From Telluria beijingensis (GTDB lineage Bacteria; Pseudomonadota; Gammaproteobacteria; Burkholderiales; Burkholderiaceae_D): a DNA stretch of 64,000 nt. The notes beneath the pieces are model-generated. The model made no database searches, was not told the DNA's origin, and saw only the letters and a list, made by a program, of their open reading frames with translations. Positions 8,747 to 17,894 of the stretch are shown here, one piece after another (the first letter of the stretch is position 1; the number at the start of each line of letters is the position of its first letter). The stretch lies in contig NZ_CP132480.1 in the NCBI RefSeq assembly GCF_030770395.1, positions 2,309,979-2,373,978 on the forward strand, in the 5' to 3' direction. Position numbers and translations under genes: made by a program.

Positions 8747-10927
8747 TTAGAACGTGGCCCTAAGCGTCGCCGTCACGTTACGCGGTTCGCCATACCAGTT
8801 GTTGCCGCTGGTGCTGCCCAGGGTGCGGTAGTAGTGCTTGTCGAAGATATTGTTGAAATTGACCGAGGCGAGCAGGTTGCGGTTGATCCGGTAGCCGACG
8901 CGGGCCGACCATACCGCGTAGCCGGCCTGTTCGAAGCGCAGCGCGCCGCCGGTCTTGTAGGTCTCGCTCTGGGCATTGACGCCGCCGCCCACTTCCCAGG
9001 CGCTGCCGTTCGGCTGCCAGTTGGCCCAGATGCGCGCCAGGTGGCGCGGCGTGAAGGTCGACAGCGGCTGGTTTTCGTTGGCGCTCGGGATGCCGGTGGC
9101 GGTGCGGTCGCGCAGGTACTTCGTCTGGTTCCAGGTATAGCCGGCGCTCACCTGCAGCCCCGGCAGCAGCTGGCCGCTCAGCTCCGCGTCCAGGCCCTGG
9201 CTGCGGACTTCACCCTCGGCGATGGAGCAGGCGCCGCCGGTTGGCGACCCGATGCAGGGCGACGGATTGAACGGATCGCTCTGCGAGCGGTTCTCTTCCA
9301 GGATGCGGAATGCGGCCAGCGAGGCGTTCAGGCGGCCGCCGTACATCGCACCTTTGACGCCGGCCTCGATATTGTTGCCGGTGGCCGGTTCCAGGCGGTC
9401 GCCGCTGGCGGTGAACTGGTTCGCCTGCGAGCGGAAGATCTCGGCGTAGCTCAGGTAGCTGGTCCACTCGGGTGCGAACTCCCATTGCAGCGCGCCGTAG
9501 GGCGTGAACTCGCCGCTTTGCTTGAACGGCTGGACGCTGTAGGCGCCGGTTACCAGGTTGCGGGTCGAGTTCTTCCAGTTGCTGACGCGGCCGCCCGCGA
9601 TCAGTTTCACGGTGTCAGTCAGCGCGAAACGCAGCGAACCGTAGATGCCGGACTGCTCGAGCGCGGCCAGCGTGCGCGTCGCCGCCCGCGCCGGAGTGGT
9701 CGGCGCAACCGCGTAATCGTAGGGATCGAAGGTGTAGGGATTGATCACCGGGTTGGCGACCGTGTACAGCTGGTTGTAGTAATCGTAGTCGCGCTGCATC
9801 CAGTTGGCGCCCAGCAGGACATCGTGGCGGCGGCCAAAGGCGCTGAAGCTGCCTTCCAGCGTCGCATCCGCCGCTTTCTGCTCTCCCAGCAGATGGCCGA
9901 CGAACGACGACAGCGACGGCCCGAGATTGGTCGCGCGGTTCACCGCGCCGAAGGCCGAGCCGCTCAGGTCGTGGTTGTCTTCGCGCATGCGGTTGAAGGC
10001 CACGCGCAGCTTCCAGTCGTCGTTGAAGCGGTGATTCAGGTCGGCGAAGGCGGTGGTCGACTGGATATTGGTGTCCGACCAGGCGGCATTCGTGTAGGTC
10101 GACCGCGGCAGGCCCAGGTCGCCGCCGTCGGTGAAGCGCTGCAGGCCGCCGTAGAACGGGGTCATGTCGTTCTCTTCGCGGTGGAAGCCCACGCCGAGCG
10201 TGGTCGATGGCGCCAGGTCGGCCTCGACGATCGCATACAGGACCGTGCGCTGGTTGTCGGCCACGTCGTAGAAATATTCCTTGTCTTCATAGGCGCCGAC
10301 GACGCGCGCGCGCACGCTGCCGCTCTCGTTCAGGAGGCGGCTGGCGTCGACGTGGGCACGGTAGTCGTTCCAGCGCGCGGCGCTGGCCTGGGCCTCGATG
10401 CGATTGGCCTTGAGCGGACGCTTGCGCACCATATTCACCGCGCCGCCGGGATTGCCGGCGCCGGCAAACAGGCCCGCCGGGCCGCGCATCACTTCGACCC
10501 GTTCGAATACCGACAGGTCGGGGCTGATGTTGAAGCCGCTGTTGCGCTGGCTGGTCACGCCGTCGTACTGGACCGCCTCGATCTCGAAGCCACGCGAATA
10601 GTAGCGGCGTTCGTGGCCGCTGGCCTGCTCGACGATCACGCCCGTCATGTTCGCCAGCGCCTCGTCCAGCGTGCGCAGGTTCTGGTCGTCCAGGCGCTGG
10701 CGGTTGGCGACCGACACCGATTGCGGCGTCTCGCGCAGGCTGCGGCTGCCCTTGGCGACGCCGGCGGCATCGCTGGCATAGCTGTTCTCGAGGCGGTCGG
10801 CGCTGATCAGCACGGTCGACGGCGACGCCGGCAGTTCCGGCGCCTCCACGGCATCGGCGGCGAAGGCATGGGTCGGATAGGCGAGGGCGAGGGCAAGCGC
10901 GAGCGGCAGGCGCATCGGTGAAGTCAT
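8747..10927 (-). CDS. TonB-dependent siderophore receptor
   Basis: A 726-residue outer-membrane receptor. A signal peptide (LPLALALALAYPTHAFA) precedes a plug domain with RSLRETPQSVSV and the VEVMRGPAGLFAG and PGGAVNMVRKRP segments typical of the siderophore class. A 22-stranded barrel follows, and the chain ends in phenylalanine (LRATF), as barrel proteins do. The start at 10927 places the leader at the N-terminus. A Fur-box-like site lies just upstream, so iron repression is likely. The DUF3325 gene follows in the same operon. The particular siderophore cannot be inferred. Confidence 0.92.
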   Translation of the reverse strand: MTSPMRLPLALALALAYPTHAFAADAVEAPELPASPSTVLISADRLENSYASDAAGVAKGSRSLRETPQSVSVANRQRLDDQNLRTLDEALANMTGVIVEQASGHERRYYSRGFEIEAVQYDGVTSQRNSGFNISPDLSVFERVEVMRGPAGLFAGAGNPGGAVNMVRKRPLKANRIEAQASAARWNDYRAHVDASRLLNESGSVRARVVGAYEDKEYFYDVADNQRTVLYAIVEADLAPSTTLGVGFHREENDMTPFYGGLQRFTDGGDLGLPRSTYTNAAWSDTNIQSTTAFADLNHRFNDDWKLRVAFNRMREDNHDLSGSAFGAVNRATNLGPSLSSFVGHLLGEQKAADATLEGSFSAFGRRHDVLLGANWMQRDYDYYNQLYTVANPVINPYTFDPYDYAVAPTTPARAATRTLAALEQSGIYGSLRFALTDTVKLIAGGRVSNWKNSTRNLVTGAYSVQPFKQSGEFTPYGALQWEFAPEWTSYLSYAEIFRSQANQFTASGDRLEPATGNNIEAGVKGAMYGGRLNASLAAFRILEENRSQSDPFNPSPCIGSPTGGACSIAEGEVRSQGLDAELSGQLLPGLQVSAGYTWNQTKYLRDRTATGIPSANENQPLSTFTPRHLARIWANWQPNGSAWEVGGGVNAQSETYKTGGALRFEQAGYAVWSARVGYRINRNLLASVNFNNIFDKHYYRTLGSTSGNNWYGEPRNVTATLRATF

Positions 10928-10978
10928 GCGAATCTTTCTTGAGGGGGATGGGCGGAGACGGAGAAAAAATGCTAATAC

Positions 10979-11000
10979 AAATGAGAATGATTCGCATTTT
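10979..11000 (-). promoter_or_regulatory. Fur box candidate upstream of the TonB receptor
   Basis: The stretch ATGAGAATGATTCGCAT, read on the plus strand, is a good match to the Fur consensus built from GATAAT/ATTATC hexamers and is nearly palindromic. It lies about 50 bp before the receptor start, where binding of iron-loaded Fur would block transcription. Confidence 0.7.
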
Positions 11001-11080
11001 GCGTCAAGTATGGAATTTATGCAATATGCAAGTTCCATGACTGCTGTTCCCGCACCACAAGCCGCAAGAGGAGAACATGT

Positions 11081-11479
11081 TCAGAGATGCCGGATCTCGA
11101 CCGGTGGCGTGCTCCAGTTGTCGTTGCGGCCATCGATATGGCGCACCGGCGCCGCCAGCAGGCTTGCCACCGGCAGGTCGTCGAGGCTGGCCACCGTGAC
11201 GGCGACGAACGGCCCCGTGCGCGGCGAGGCGCCGGTCGAGAACGCATTGATGCCGCACGCGCCGCAGAAGTAGTGGCCGTCGCGCCGGGTATGGAAGCGG
11301 TATTCGCGCAGCGCGTCCTGGCCCTGCAGCAGGCGGAACGCCGCGGGCGCGACGACCGCCGCCCAGAACCGCATCTTGGTGCAGATCGAGCAGTTGCACT
11401 TGACGGTGCCGAGGGCAAGGTCGATATCGGCCTCGTAGCGCACCGCGCCGCAATGGCAACTGCCGTGGAAGGTCTTCAT
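11081..11479 (-). CDS. GFA (CENP-V/Gfa) family zinc protein
   Basis: A 132-residue protein of the glutathione-dependent formaldehyde-activating enzyme family. The zinc ligands are plain: Cys8 and Cys10 in CHCGAVRY, Cys28, Cys30 and Cys33 in CNCSIC, and Cys72 and Cys75 in FCGACG. Members of this family bind two zinc ions; few have a proven reaction, and formaldehyde-glutathione adduct formation is shown only for some. It follows the RBBP9-type hydrolase gene on the same strand after 40 bp and may share its transcript. Confidence 0.85.
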   Translation of the reverse strand: MKTFHGSCHCGAVRYEADIDLALGTVKCNCSICTKMRFWAAVVAPAAFRLLQGQDALREYRFHTRRDGHYFCGACGINAFSTGASPRTGPFVAVTVASLDDLPVASLLAAPVRHIDGRNDNWSTPPVEIRHL

Positions 11480-11519
11480 GCCGCCGCCGCGGCATCGCTC
11501 TACGCGCTGTGCAGTACCG

Positions 11520-12068
11520 TCATGGCGCGGAGATCTCGTCGCAGAACCGCTCCAGCTGGCGCAGGCCCTCAGGCCAGTCGCCGTGGCCGGATTCGGTGTT
11601 GAGGTGGCCGGCGTCGCCGATCTCGACCAGGCGGCTGCCCCAGGCGTCGGCGAAGGCGCGGGTGCGCTCGAGGCTGGCGAAGGGATCGTTGGCGCTGCCC
11701 ACCACCAGGCTCGGGAAGGGCAGCGCCTGCAGCGGAATCGGCGCCCAGCGATTCAGTTCGGACGGGAAGCTCGGCGCTTCGACGTCGCTCGGCGCGACCA
11801 GGAAGGCGCCCGCCACCTTGAGCGGGGAGCCCGACATGGCCCAGTGCGCGACCAGCATGCAGCCCAGGCTGTGCGCGACCAGGATCGGCGCGCCCTGGCA
11901 GTCGGCGATGGCGGCGTCCAGTTCGGCCACCCATTCGCCGCAATGGGGATTGGTCCAGTCGCGGTGTTCGGCGCGCCGCCAGTGCGGGTTGCGCTCGTGC
12001 CACAGCGATTGCCAGTGGCGCGGGCCCGAATTCCACAGGCCGGGAACGATCATGACATCACATTTCAT
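11520..12068 (-). CDS. RBBP9/YdeN-type alpha/beta hydrolase
   Basis: A 182-residue small serine hydrolase. The nucleophile is Ser67 in VAHSLGCM, with an acidic residue in SANDPF and a histidine in DAGHLN completing the triad. The N-terminal VMIVPGLWNSGPRHWQS is characteristic of the RBBP9/YdeN family. The start at 12068 lies 11 bp inside the end of the acyltransferase gene and follows a GGAGAA site there, so translation is probably coupled. The natural substrate is unknown; short-chain esters are common for the family. Confidence 0.85.
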   Translation of the reverse strand: MKCDVMIVPGLWNSGPRHWQSLWHERNPHWRRAEHRDWTNPHCGEWVAELDAAIADCQGAPILVAHSLGCMLVAHWAMSGSPLKVAGAFLVAPSDVEAPSFPSELNRWAPIPLQALPFPSLVVGSANDPFASLERTRAFADAWGSRLVEIGDAGHLNTESGHGDWPEGLRQLERFCDEISAP

Positions 12069-13209
12069 CTTGCTTCTCCTTGAGGGGGACGACGGGCGCC
12101 GGCGCCAGGCGGGCCGGGCGCCGCCACGGGCCGGCCAGGCGCGCGAGCAGGCGCCGCACACCGTTCTTGCGTCGTTCGGTGAGGTTGCCGAGGATGGCGG
12201 TCGCGAGGGCGATCGCCGCGCCCAGGGCCAGCAGGTCGGCCGCGCTGCCCGGATCGTGCGGATACAGGGCCGGCCACACGGCCAGCACCAGCGCGTGCGA
12301 CAGGTAGAGGGTGAAGGTGTACGAGGCCAGCAGCCGGATCGGCGGCGCGCAGCGCAGCAGGGCGTCGAAGCCGGCGAAGCGCGCGCAGGCGAAATTGAGG
12401 CAGACGATCAGGCCGAACACGTAGTCGGCCAGGAAGCGGTCGGCATTGCCGAGCGCGAAAGCCTGGCCGATCCAGGAGGCGCGCCCGGCCAGGCGCAGCG
12501 TCTCTTCGATGCCGCTTGCCTCGTAGGCCACCAGCAGCGCCAGGCTGGCGACCCAGCCCAGGCGGGCCAGGTCGCGCGCGAGCGTGCGCCGCGCCTGCCA
12601 GTGATACAGGGCGACGCCGGCCAGCCACACCGGCAGCAGCAGCCACAGTTTGATGCCCATGACGGCCAGCACCAGGGCCAGCGCCGGCAGCCGCCACGGC
12701 CCGCGCACATAGCAGGCGACGCCGAACAGCACGTAATACCAGACTTCGTAGTTGAGCGACCACCAGGGGCCGAGCCAGGGCGGCACTTCGGTCAGCGTCC
12801 ACATATCGCCGAGGAACAGCAGGTGGAACGGGATGTAGAGCCAGGGCTTGGCCAGCTGGTAGTGCTGGCCGGTGTCGCCCGCCAGGTGGGGCGGCACCAC
12901 GCTGGCGCAGGCGAAGGCCAGCAGCAGCACCGGCAGCGCCACCGAATAGATGCGGGCGGCGCGCGCCAGCGCATAGGCCTGCGCGCTGGGCCGGCGTTGT
13001 TCGGTGGTGTAGGCGATCACGAAGCCGGACAGCACGAAGAAGGCCATCACCGCCTCGCGTCCGAGCAGGGTCAGGAGGTGGGCGCCGGGCAGTTCCACCA
13101 GGTCGAACTGGCGCAGGTGCATCAGCACGACCGCCAGCGCCGCCAGGAAGCGGACCAGGTCGAGGTACACCGAGAACGGCTGGTCGAGGTGGGAGGGGGC
13201 GGCGCGCAT
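12058..13209 (-). CDS. Acyltransferase 3 family membrane protein (OafA/YrhL-like)
   Basis: A 383-residue membrane protein with about ten hydrophobic segments. It has the family's N-terminal pattern: LDLVRFLAALAVVLMHLR with the conserved arginine and histidine, then GREAVMAFFVLSGFVIAY. These enzymes move acetyl or other acyl groups onto sugars of surface polysaccharides or onto lipids, using cytoplasmic acyl donors. No polysaccharide genes are nearby, so the acceptor is unknown. It leads a three-gene run with the hydrolase and GFA genes. Confidence 0.88.
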   Translation of the reverse strand: MRAAPSHLDQPFSVYLDLVRFLAALAVVLMHLRQFDLVELPGAHLLTLLGREAVMAFFVLSGFVIAYTTEQRRPSAQAYALARAARIYSVALPVLLLAFACASVVPPHLAGDTGQHYQLAKPWLYIPFHLLFLGDMWTLTEVPPWLGPWWSLNYEVWYYVLFGVACYVRGPWRLPALALVLAVMGIKLWLLLPVWLAGVALYHWQARRTLARDLARLGWVASLALLVAYEASGIEETLRLAGRASWIGQAFALGNADRFLADYVFGLIVCLNFACARFAGFDALLRCAPPIRLLASYTFTLYLSHALVLAVWPALYPHDPGSAADLLALGAAIALATAILGNLTERRKNGVRRLLARLAGPWRRPARLAPAPVVPLKEKQDEM

Positions 13210-13278
13210 GGCGTTTATATTAATGCAAAACGGGCGGCTGGCGACGCCAGCCGGGCGCGCCGGCGCCCTTGCGTACTT

Positions 13279-14127
13279 TTACAACTCGGTGCGCAGCGCG
13301 AACAGCTCCGGGAACAGCACCACGTCGAGCATCTTGCGCAGGTAGCTCACGCCGGCGGTGCCGCCGGTGCCCGTCTTGAAGCCGATGATGCGCTCGACCG
13401 TGCTCACGTGGCGGAAGCGCCAGAAGCGGAAGGCGGTCTCCAGGTCGACCAGCTTCTCGGCCAGCTCGTACAGCGCCCAGTGCTTGCCGGTGTCGCCGTA
13501 CACCCCCAGCCAGGCCGCCTTGACCGAATCGTCGGCCCGGGTGGGCTGGGTCCAGTCGGCGGCCAGGCGCGCCGGATCGATCGCAAAGCCGCTCCGCGCC
13601 AGCAGCATCACGGCTTCGTCATAGATCGAGGGCAGCGCCAGCTCGCGCGCCAGGATGGCGTGGGCCTCGGGCGACTTCTCGTGCACCGCCAGCAGGGCCG
13701 CGTTCTTGTTCCCGAGGATGAACTCCAGTTCGCGGTACTGGAACGACTGGAAGCCCGACGAGGCGCCCAGGTAGGGGCGGATCGCCGTGTATTCGGGCGG
13801 GGTCATGGTGGCCAGCACGTCCCAGGCATGGACCAGCTGGTCCATGATGCGCGCCACCCGCGCCAGCATCTTGAAGGCCGGCGGCAGGTCGTCCTCGCGC
13901 AGGTGGCGGCGCACCGCCTGCAGCTCGTGCAGCATCAGCTTGATCCACAGCTCGCTGGTCTGGTGCTGGACGATGAACAGCAGCTCGTTGTGGTTCGGCG
14001 AGCGCGGGTGCTGGGCGTTCAGGATCTGGTCCAGGCCCAGGTAGTCGCCATAGCTCATGGCTTCCTTGAAGTCCATCTTCGCGCCATGCCACTCGGCGGC
14101 CTGGCTTGTGGTCTGTTCTTTTTTCAT
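13279..14127 (-). CDS. kynA: Tryptophan 2,3-dioxygenase
   Basis: A 282-residue haem dioxygenase that opens the indole ring of L-tryptophan to N-formylkynurenine, the first step of the kynurenine pathway. It has the family blocks [29 protein letters not shown] with the distal-pocket histidine, [16 protein letters not shown], and [13 protein letters not shown] with the haem-ligand histidine, then [11 protein letters not shown]. Length is normal. It begins 11 bp after kynU and is surely in the same operon. An arylformamidase (kynB), needed between the two steps, is not seen in the window. Confidence 0.96.
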   Translation of the reverse strand: MKKEQTTSQAAEWHGAKMDFKEAMSYGDYLGLDQILNAQHPRSPNHNELLFIVQHQTSELWIKLMLHELQAVRRHLREDDLPPAFKMLARVARIMDQLVHAWDVLATMTPPEYTAIRPYLGASSGFQSFQYRELEFILGNKNAALLAVHEKSPEAHAILARELALPSIYDEAVMLLARSGFAIDPARLAADWTQPTRADDSVKAAWLGVYGDTGKHWALYELAEKLVDLETAFRFWRFRHVSTVERIIGFKTGTGGTAGVSYLRKMLDVVLFPELFALRTEL

Positions 14128-14138
14128 CGGATGTCCAA

Positions 14139-15398
14139 TCAGGTCACGGCGCCGCGCTCGGCCGCGACGTCGTAGTCGTTGCGGTCCAGGATGTGCTTCA
14201 GGATCTCGACCGCGTCCCAGACGTCGGCAAAGCTCGTATACAGGGGCGTGAAGCCGAAGCGCATGATCTCGGGTTCGCGGTAGTCGCCGATCACGCCGCG
14301 CGCGATCAGGGCCGCCATCACGGCATAGCCGTGCGGATGGGTGAAGCTGACCTGGCTGCCGCGGCGCGCATGCTCGCGCGGCGTCACCAGCCCCAGCGGA
14401 TGGCCGGCGCAGCGGCTTTCCACCAGCGCGATGAACAGGTCGGTAAGAAGCAGCGACTTGGCGCGCACGGCCGCCATGTCGGTGGCCTCGAACACCTCGA
14501 GACCGCATTCGACCAGCGCCAGCGACACGATCGGCTGGGTGCCGCACAGGGCGCGTCCGATGCCGGCCACCGGCGCGAAGGCGGGCGCCATCGCGAACGG
14601 ACTGGCATGGCCCCACCAGCCCGATAGCGGATGGTCGAACCGGGCCTGGTGCTTCTGCGGCACCCAGATGAAGGCCGGGGCGCCCGGGCCGCCGTTCAGG
14701 TATTTATAGGTGCAGCCGACGGCGAAGTCGGCGCCGGCGCCACGCAGGTCGACCGGGACCGCGCCGGCCGAGTGGGCCAGGTCCCATACGGCCAGGGCGC
14801 CGGCTTCGTGCGCCAGGCGGGTCAGGCCGGCCATATCGTGCTGGTAGCCGGTGCGGTAGTTGACGTGGGTGAGCATCAGCACCGCGCAGTCGGCGTCGAG
14901 CGCGGCCGGGATCTCGTCCACCGAATCGACCAGGCGCACCCGGTAGCCGCGCTCCAGCCAGCGGCTCAGGCCTTCGGCCATATAGATATCGGTCGGGAAG
15001 TTGCTGCGCTCGGTCACGATCACGCGCCGGTCGCTGCCCCCGCCCTGCGCCTGGATGCGCAGCGCGGCGGCCAGCGCCTTGAACAGGTTGAGCGAGGTGG
15101 TATCGGTGACGGCCACTTCACCGGGGCCCGCGCCGACCAGCGGCGCCAGGCGGTCGCCCAGGCGCTTCGGCATGTCGAACCAGCCGGCCGTGTTCCAGCT
15201 CTTGATCAGGTCGGCGCCCCATTCGCGCGCCACCACTTCCTGGGCGCGGGCCAGGGCGGCGCGGGGGCGGGCGCCCAGGGAGTTGCCGTCGAGGTAGATG
15301 ACGCCCTCGGGCAGGTCGAAGCGGCTGCGCAGGCCGGCCAGCGGGTCGTGCGCGTCGCGTGCCAGGCAGTCGGCACGGGTAATGGCGGATGCGGTCAT
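14139..15398 (-). CDS. kynU: Kynureninase
   Basis: A 419-residue PLP enzyme that cleaves L-kynurenine to anthranilate and alanine. It shows the family N-terminus [16 protein letters not shown], the LTHVNYRTG and [14 protein letters not shown] blocks and the PLP lysine in [15 protein letters not shown]. The length is typical. The start at 15398 is the first ATG giving the family N-terminus; the frame is open further upstream through an AT-rich stretch without coding features. It leads the kynU-kynA operon and diverges from the flagellar master operon. Confidence 0.95.
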   Translation of the reverse strand: MTASAITRADCLARDAHDPLAGLRSRFDLPEGVIYLDGNSLGARPRAALARAQEVVAREWGADLIKSWNTAGWFDMPKRLGDRLAPLVGAGPGEVAVTDTTSLNLFKALAAALRIQAQGGGSDRRVIVTERSNFPTDIYMAEGLSRWLERGYRVRLVDSVDEIPAALDADCAVLMLTHVNYRTGYQHDMAGLTRLAHEAGALAVWDLAHSAGAVPVDLRGAGADFAVGCTYKYLNGGPGAPAFIWVPQKHQARFDHPLSGWWGHASPFAMAPAFAPVAGIGRALCGTQPIVSLALVECGLEVFEATDMAAVRAKSLLLTDLFIALVESRCAGHPLGLVTPREHARRGSQVSFTHPHGYAVMAALIARGVIGDYREPEIMRFGFTPLYTSFADVWDAVEILKHILDRNDYDVAAERGAVT

Positions 15399-15539
15399 GC
15401 GGTGTCCATATGAATTAGTTGACGCTTCAAGAATGCGTGCAGTGTAACAAGTTCCCGCGCCCGTCGACAGCGCAATGTTGCTGTTACGACATGGAATGTA
15501 AACACAAAAAATATTTTCGAATTTTTTTGCGTCCGACCC

Positions 15540-15566
15540 TAAAGTTCCTGATGAGCTGTCCGATAA
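15540..15566 (+). promoter_or_regulatory. Sigma-28 (FliA) promoter-like site 1
   Basis: TAAAGTTC at 15540-15547, an 11-nt spacer, and TCCGATAA at 15559-15566. The FliA consensus is TAAAGTTT-N11-GCCGATAA, so 14 of 16 positions match with the exact spacing. An A/T-rich block precedes it. Confidence 0.7.
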
Positions 15567-15626
15567 CGATCTCAGATAGGCAGTAATGGGTCTGAAAAAA
15601 AGTTCAAAATTTTTTGCGAACAACCC

Positions 15627-15653
15627 TAAAGTTGCCGATCCGGCTGCCGTTAA
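15627..15653 (+). promoter_or_regulatory. Sigma-28 (FliA) promoter-like site 2
   Basis: TAAAGTTG at 15627-15634, an 11-nt spacer, and GCCGTTAA at 15646-15653; 14 of 16 positions match the FliA consensus. It starts 87 bp after site 1 and has the same ACCC sequence just before the -35. Confidence 0.65.
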
Positions 15654-15703
15654 TGGATGAGCAAGGCGGATAAACAGGGCGAAAAATATTTTCGAACTAA
15701 CCC

Positions 15704-15730
15704 TAAAGTTGCTCTGCAGTGTGCCGATAA
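15704..15730 (+). promoter_or_regulatory. Sigma-28 (FliA) promoter-like site 3
   Basis: TAAAGTTG at 15704-15711, an 11-nt spacer, and a perfect GCCGATAA at 15723-15730; 15 of 16 positions match. It starts 77 bp after site 2 and is the best of the three and the closest to flhD. Confidence 0.72.
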
Positions 15731-16006
15731 ACAACTCAGCGGCATATTGTCGCGTGGCAAAACTACGACAGGCACCGTCTGACGTAGACACAAATCAAGG
15801 CGCTTCCCGGCGCCAGCAACACTCCCTTTTTCATAGGGGCGTCATAGTGATCCAGAAGGGTTTGTCAGACAAACTCCTACGGGTCTATCTCGTCGTTCGC
15901 CGACGCAAAATACAGCGTTCGTCCAATTCCTGAAAAGTTTCCCCACGGTCAGAATCTATCTCGTCGGCAACACAAACAACGCCGAAACAACTAACGGAGA
16001 GAGAAG

Positions 16007-16324
16007 ATGACGATGAACGACATGATGGCTGAGATTCGCGACGCAAACCTGAGCTACCTGATGCTGGCCCAGCAGATGATTCGTGCCGACAAAGTCACCG
16101 CCATCTTCCGCCTGGGCGTCTCGGCCGAGATCGCCGACCTGATCGAAGGCATGAGCAATGCCCAGATCCTGAAGCTCGCCGGCGGCAACATGATGCTGGC
16201 CCGCTTCCGCTTCGACGACAGCGCCATCCTGGGCATGTTGACCAGCCACACCAAGGAACGCAGCCTGGCCCAGTCGCACGCCGCCATCCTGATGGCCGGC
16301 CAGCCGGTCGAAGAGATCGTATAA
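16007..16324 (+). CDS. flhD: Flagellar transcriptional regulator FlhD
   Basis: A 105-residue protein of normal length for FlhD. It has the conserved opening that covers [20 protein letters not shown] and the following [11 protein letters not shown] and [17 protein letters not shown] segments. With FlhC it forms the FlhD4C2 complex that activates class II flagellar promoters. A strong ribosome binding site precedes the ATG. It opens the motility block; three sigma-28-like promoters and a long leader lie upstream. Confidence 0.96.
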   Translation: MTMNDMMAEIRDANLSYLMLAQQMIRADKVTAIFRLGVSAEIADLIEGMSNAQILKLAGGNMMLARFRFDDSAILGMLTSHTKERSLAQSHAAILMAGQPVEEIV

Positions 16325-16376
16325 TCCTGCCAGCGGCCTCGCTGGAAGGCCGACCGGGAGAAGCAGGGAGCAGTAC

Positions 16377-16961
16377 ATGAGCAAAAAAAGCGTGGTATCC
16401 GAAGCGCAGGAAATCCAGCTCGCGATCGAACTGATCAACCTGGGCGCCCGCCTGCAGCTGCTCGAGACCGAAGTCTCGCTGTCGCGCGAACGCTTGCTCA
16501 AGCTGTACAAGGAGCTCAAGGGTGTCTCTCCACCCAAGGGCATGCTCCCGTTCTCCACGGATTGGTTCCTGACCTGGCAACCGAACATCCATTCTTCGTT
16601 GTTCATGAATATCCACCAGTTCCTGGTGGAGCATGCCGGGGCATCCGGCATCCAGGCCGTCATGAAGGCCTATAAACTCTACCTCGAACAAATGCCGCCG
16701 GCGCCGGGCGAAGAACCGCTGCTGTCGCTGACCCGCGCCTGGACCCTGGTGCGCTTCTTCCAGAGCGGCATGCTGCTGCTGGCCCCGTGCAGCCGCTGCC
16801 AGGGCAAGTTCATCGTCAACGCCCTCGACCTCAACGCCGACTACCTGTGCGGCCTGTGCCACATGCCTTCGCGCGCCGGCAAGACCCGCAAGGCCAGGGA
16901 CGCCAAGGAGGCCGCCGAACGCATCGCGGCCGACGGCGACGCCGGCCAGGACAGCGCCTGA
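16377..16961 (+). CDS. flhC: Flagellar transcriptional regulator FlhC
   Basis: A 194-residue protein, the DNA-binding and zinc-binding partner of FlhD. The four zinc ligands are visible as Cys138 and Cys141 (CSRCQGKF) and Cys158 and Cys161 (CGLC). The central [16 protein letters not shown] segment is typical of the family. It follows flhD after 52 bp in the same operon. Its tail is rich in Ala, Lys and Glu, a variable extension in this group. Confidence 0.96.
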   Translation: MSKKSVVSEAQEIQLAIELINLGARLQLLETEVSLSRERLLKLYKELKGVSPPKGMLPFSTDWFLTWQPNIHSSLFMNIHQFLVEHAGASGIQAVMKAYKLYLEQMPPAPGEEPLLSLTRAWTLVRFFQSGMLLLAPCSRCQGKFIVNALDLNADYLCGLCHMPSRAGKTRKARDAKEAAERIAADGDAGQDSA

Positions 16962-16962
16962 C

Positions 16963-17748
16963 TTGCGGGCGCGCTTCTCCTTGCGCCTGCCGACGCACTT
17001 GCTGCGCTATCCTGCCCTCCGTGCGCTGCTGATCCAGATCGCCGCTTTTCCGCTGACCCTGGCGATTGTCTTCCTCCTGGCCAGCGCCGGCGTCGTGTTC
17101 GTTTACTGGCACGTGGCGCTGGTGCAGGGCATTGTTGCGGCCTTGCTGTCGTGGTGGCGCGGCCTGGCCAGCTGGTGGCGCGCGATCCAGTTCGGCTTTC
17201 CGCTCGCGCTGCTGGGCGCCAGCCAGCTGGCAATCCCGCCGGCCGCCTTCCTGGCGATCTTCCTGTTCCTGCTATTACTGTACTGGTCGACTTATCGCAC
17301 GCAAGTGCCGTATTACCCGTCCGGCCGCCGGGTGTGGGACGCGGTGGCCGCCGCCTTGCCGCAGAACCGGCCGCTGCGCGTGATCGACATCGGCAGCGGC
17401 ATCGGTGGCCTGGTGCTCGACCTGCAGCGGCGCCGTCCGGACTCGACGATCGAGGGCATCGAACTGGCGCCGCTGCCGTGGCTGGCCAGCCACGCGCGCG
17501 CGCTGCTGGGGCGCAGCCGGGCCCGTTTCATCCGCGGCGACTACGAAAAACTCGACCTGGGCGACTACGACGCCGTGTTCGCCTACCTGTCGCCGGCCGC
17601 GATGGGCGCGCTGTGGCGCAAGGCCGCGCGCGAGATGCGGCCAGGTTCGACGCTTTTCAGTTACGAATTCATCATCGAAGACTGCCCGCCGAGCCGCGTT
17701 ATCCATCCAACCACAGAGGGGCCGTCGCTGTATATGTGGGACTTTTAG
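16963..17748 (+). CDS. Membrane-anchored class I SAM-dependent methyltransferase
   Basis: A 261-residue protein. Residues 20-110 contain three or four strongly hydrophobic segments. From about residue 115 there is a Rossmann methyltransferase domain with the SAM-binding loop VIDIGSGIGGLVLDL and a following acidic residue in EGIELAP. It would act at the inner face of the membrane; the substrate is unknown. A TTG start at 16963 is likely because it comes right after the flhC stop, leaving one base between them, and keeps the first hydrophobic helix. Its place between flhC and motA ties it to motility, but no such role is established. Confidence 0.72.
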   Translation: MRARFSLRLPTHLLRYPALRALLIQIAAFPLTLAIVFLLASAGVVFVYWHVALVQGIVAALLSWWRGLASWWRAIQFGFPLALLGASQLAIPPAAFLAIFLFLLLLYWSTYRTQVPYYPSGRRVWDAVAAALPQNRPLRVIDIGSGIGGLVLDLQRRRPDSTIEGIELAPLPWLASHARALLGRSRARFIRGDYEKLDLGDYDAVFAYLSPAAMGALWRKAAREMRPGSTLFSYEFIIEDCPPSRVIHPTTEGPSLYMWDF

Positions 17749-17894
17749 GCGACAAATGGTGAGTATTCGCGGGGTTTTTCTTGCCCGTGGGCCATTCTCC
17801 AGCTAGAGTAGTTCCCTGCATAAACTTTTTCTGAAATTACCGGTTTCGTGTCCCCAGGACGGGATCGAAACAGGCTGTTCTGGAGCGAATTCCC

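Larger units (their letters stand above)
15399..16006 (+). promoter_or_regulatory. 608-bp control region between kynU and flhD
   Basis: This non-coding stretch holds three imperfect repeats, each an A/T-rich block (AAAATATTTTCGAA or similar) followed by ACCCTAAAGTT and then a GCCGATAA-like octamer. Each unit matches a sigma-28 promoter and points toward flhD. The A/T blocks may act as UP elements. From 15731 to 16006 there is a leader of about 275 bp ending in a GGAGAGAGAAG ribosome binding site; no gene is seen in it. The kynU promoter must lie at the left edge. Confidence 0.7.

Noticed and set aside
8447..10921. Long open frame of 824 codons opposite the TonB receptor
   Set aside because: It is the antisense shadow of a GC-rich gene, with composition dominated by Ala, Arg, Val and His and no family likeness.
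11509..14175. 888-codon open frame across the hydrolase, acyltransferase and kynA genes
   Set aside because: It runs antisense through three well-supported genes; the Gln/Arg/His-rich translation is typical of reverse-strand shadows.
17821..17847. Possible sigma-28 promoter before motA
   Set aside because: TAAACTTT is a fair -35, but the octamer at the right spacing, CCGGTTTC, matches only 3 of 8 positions of GCCGATAA.
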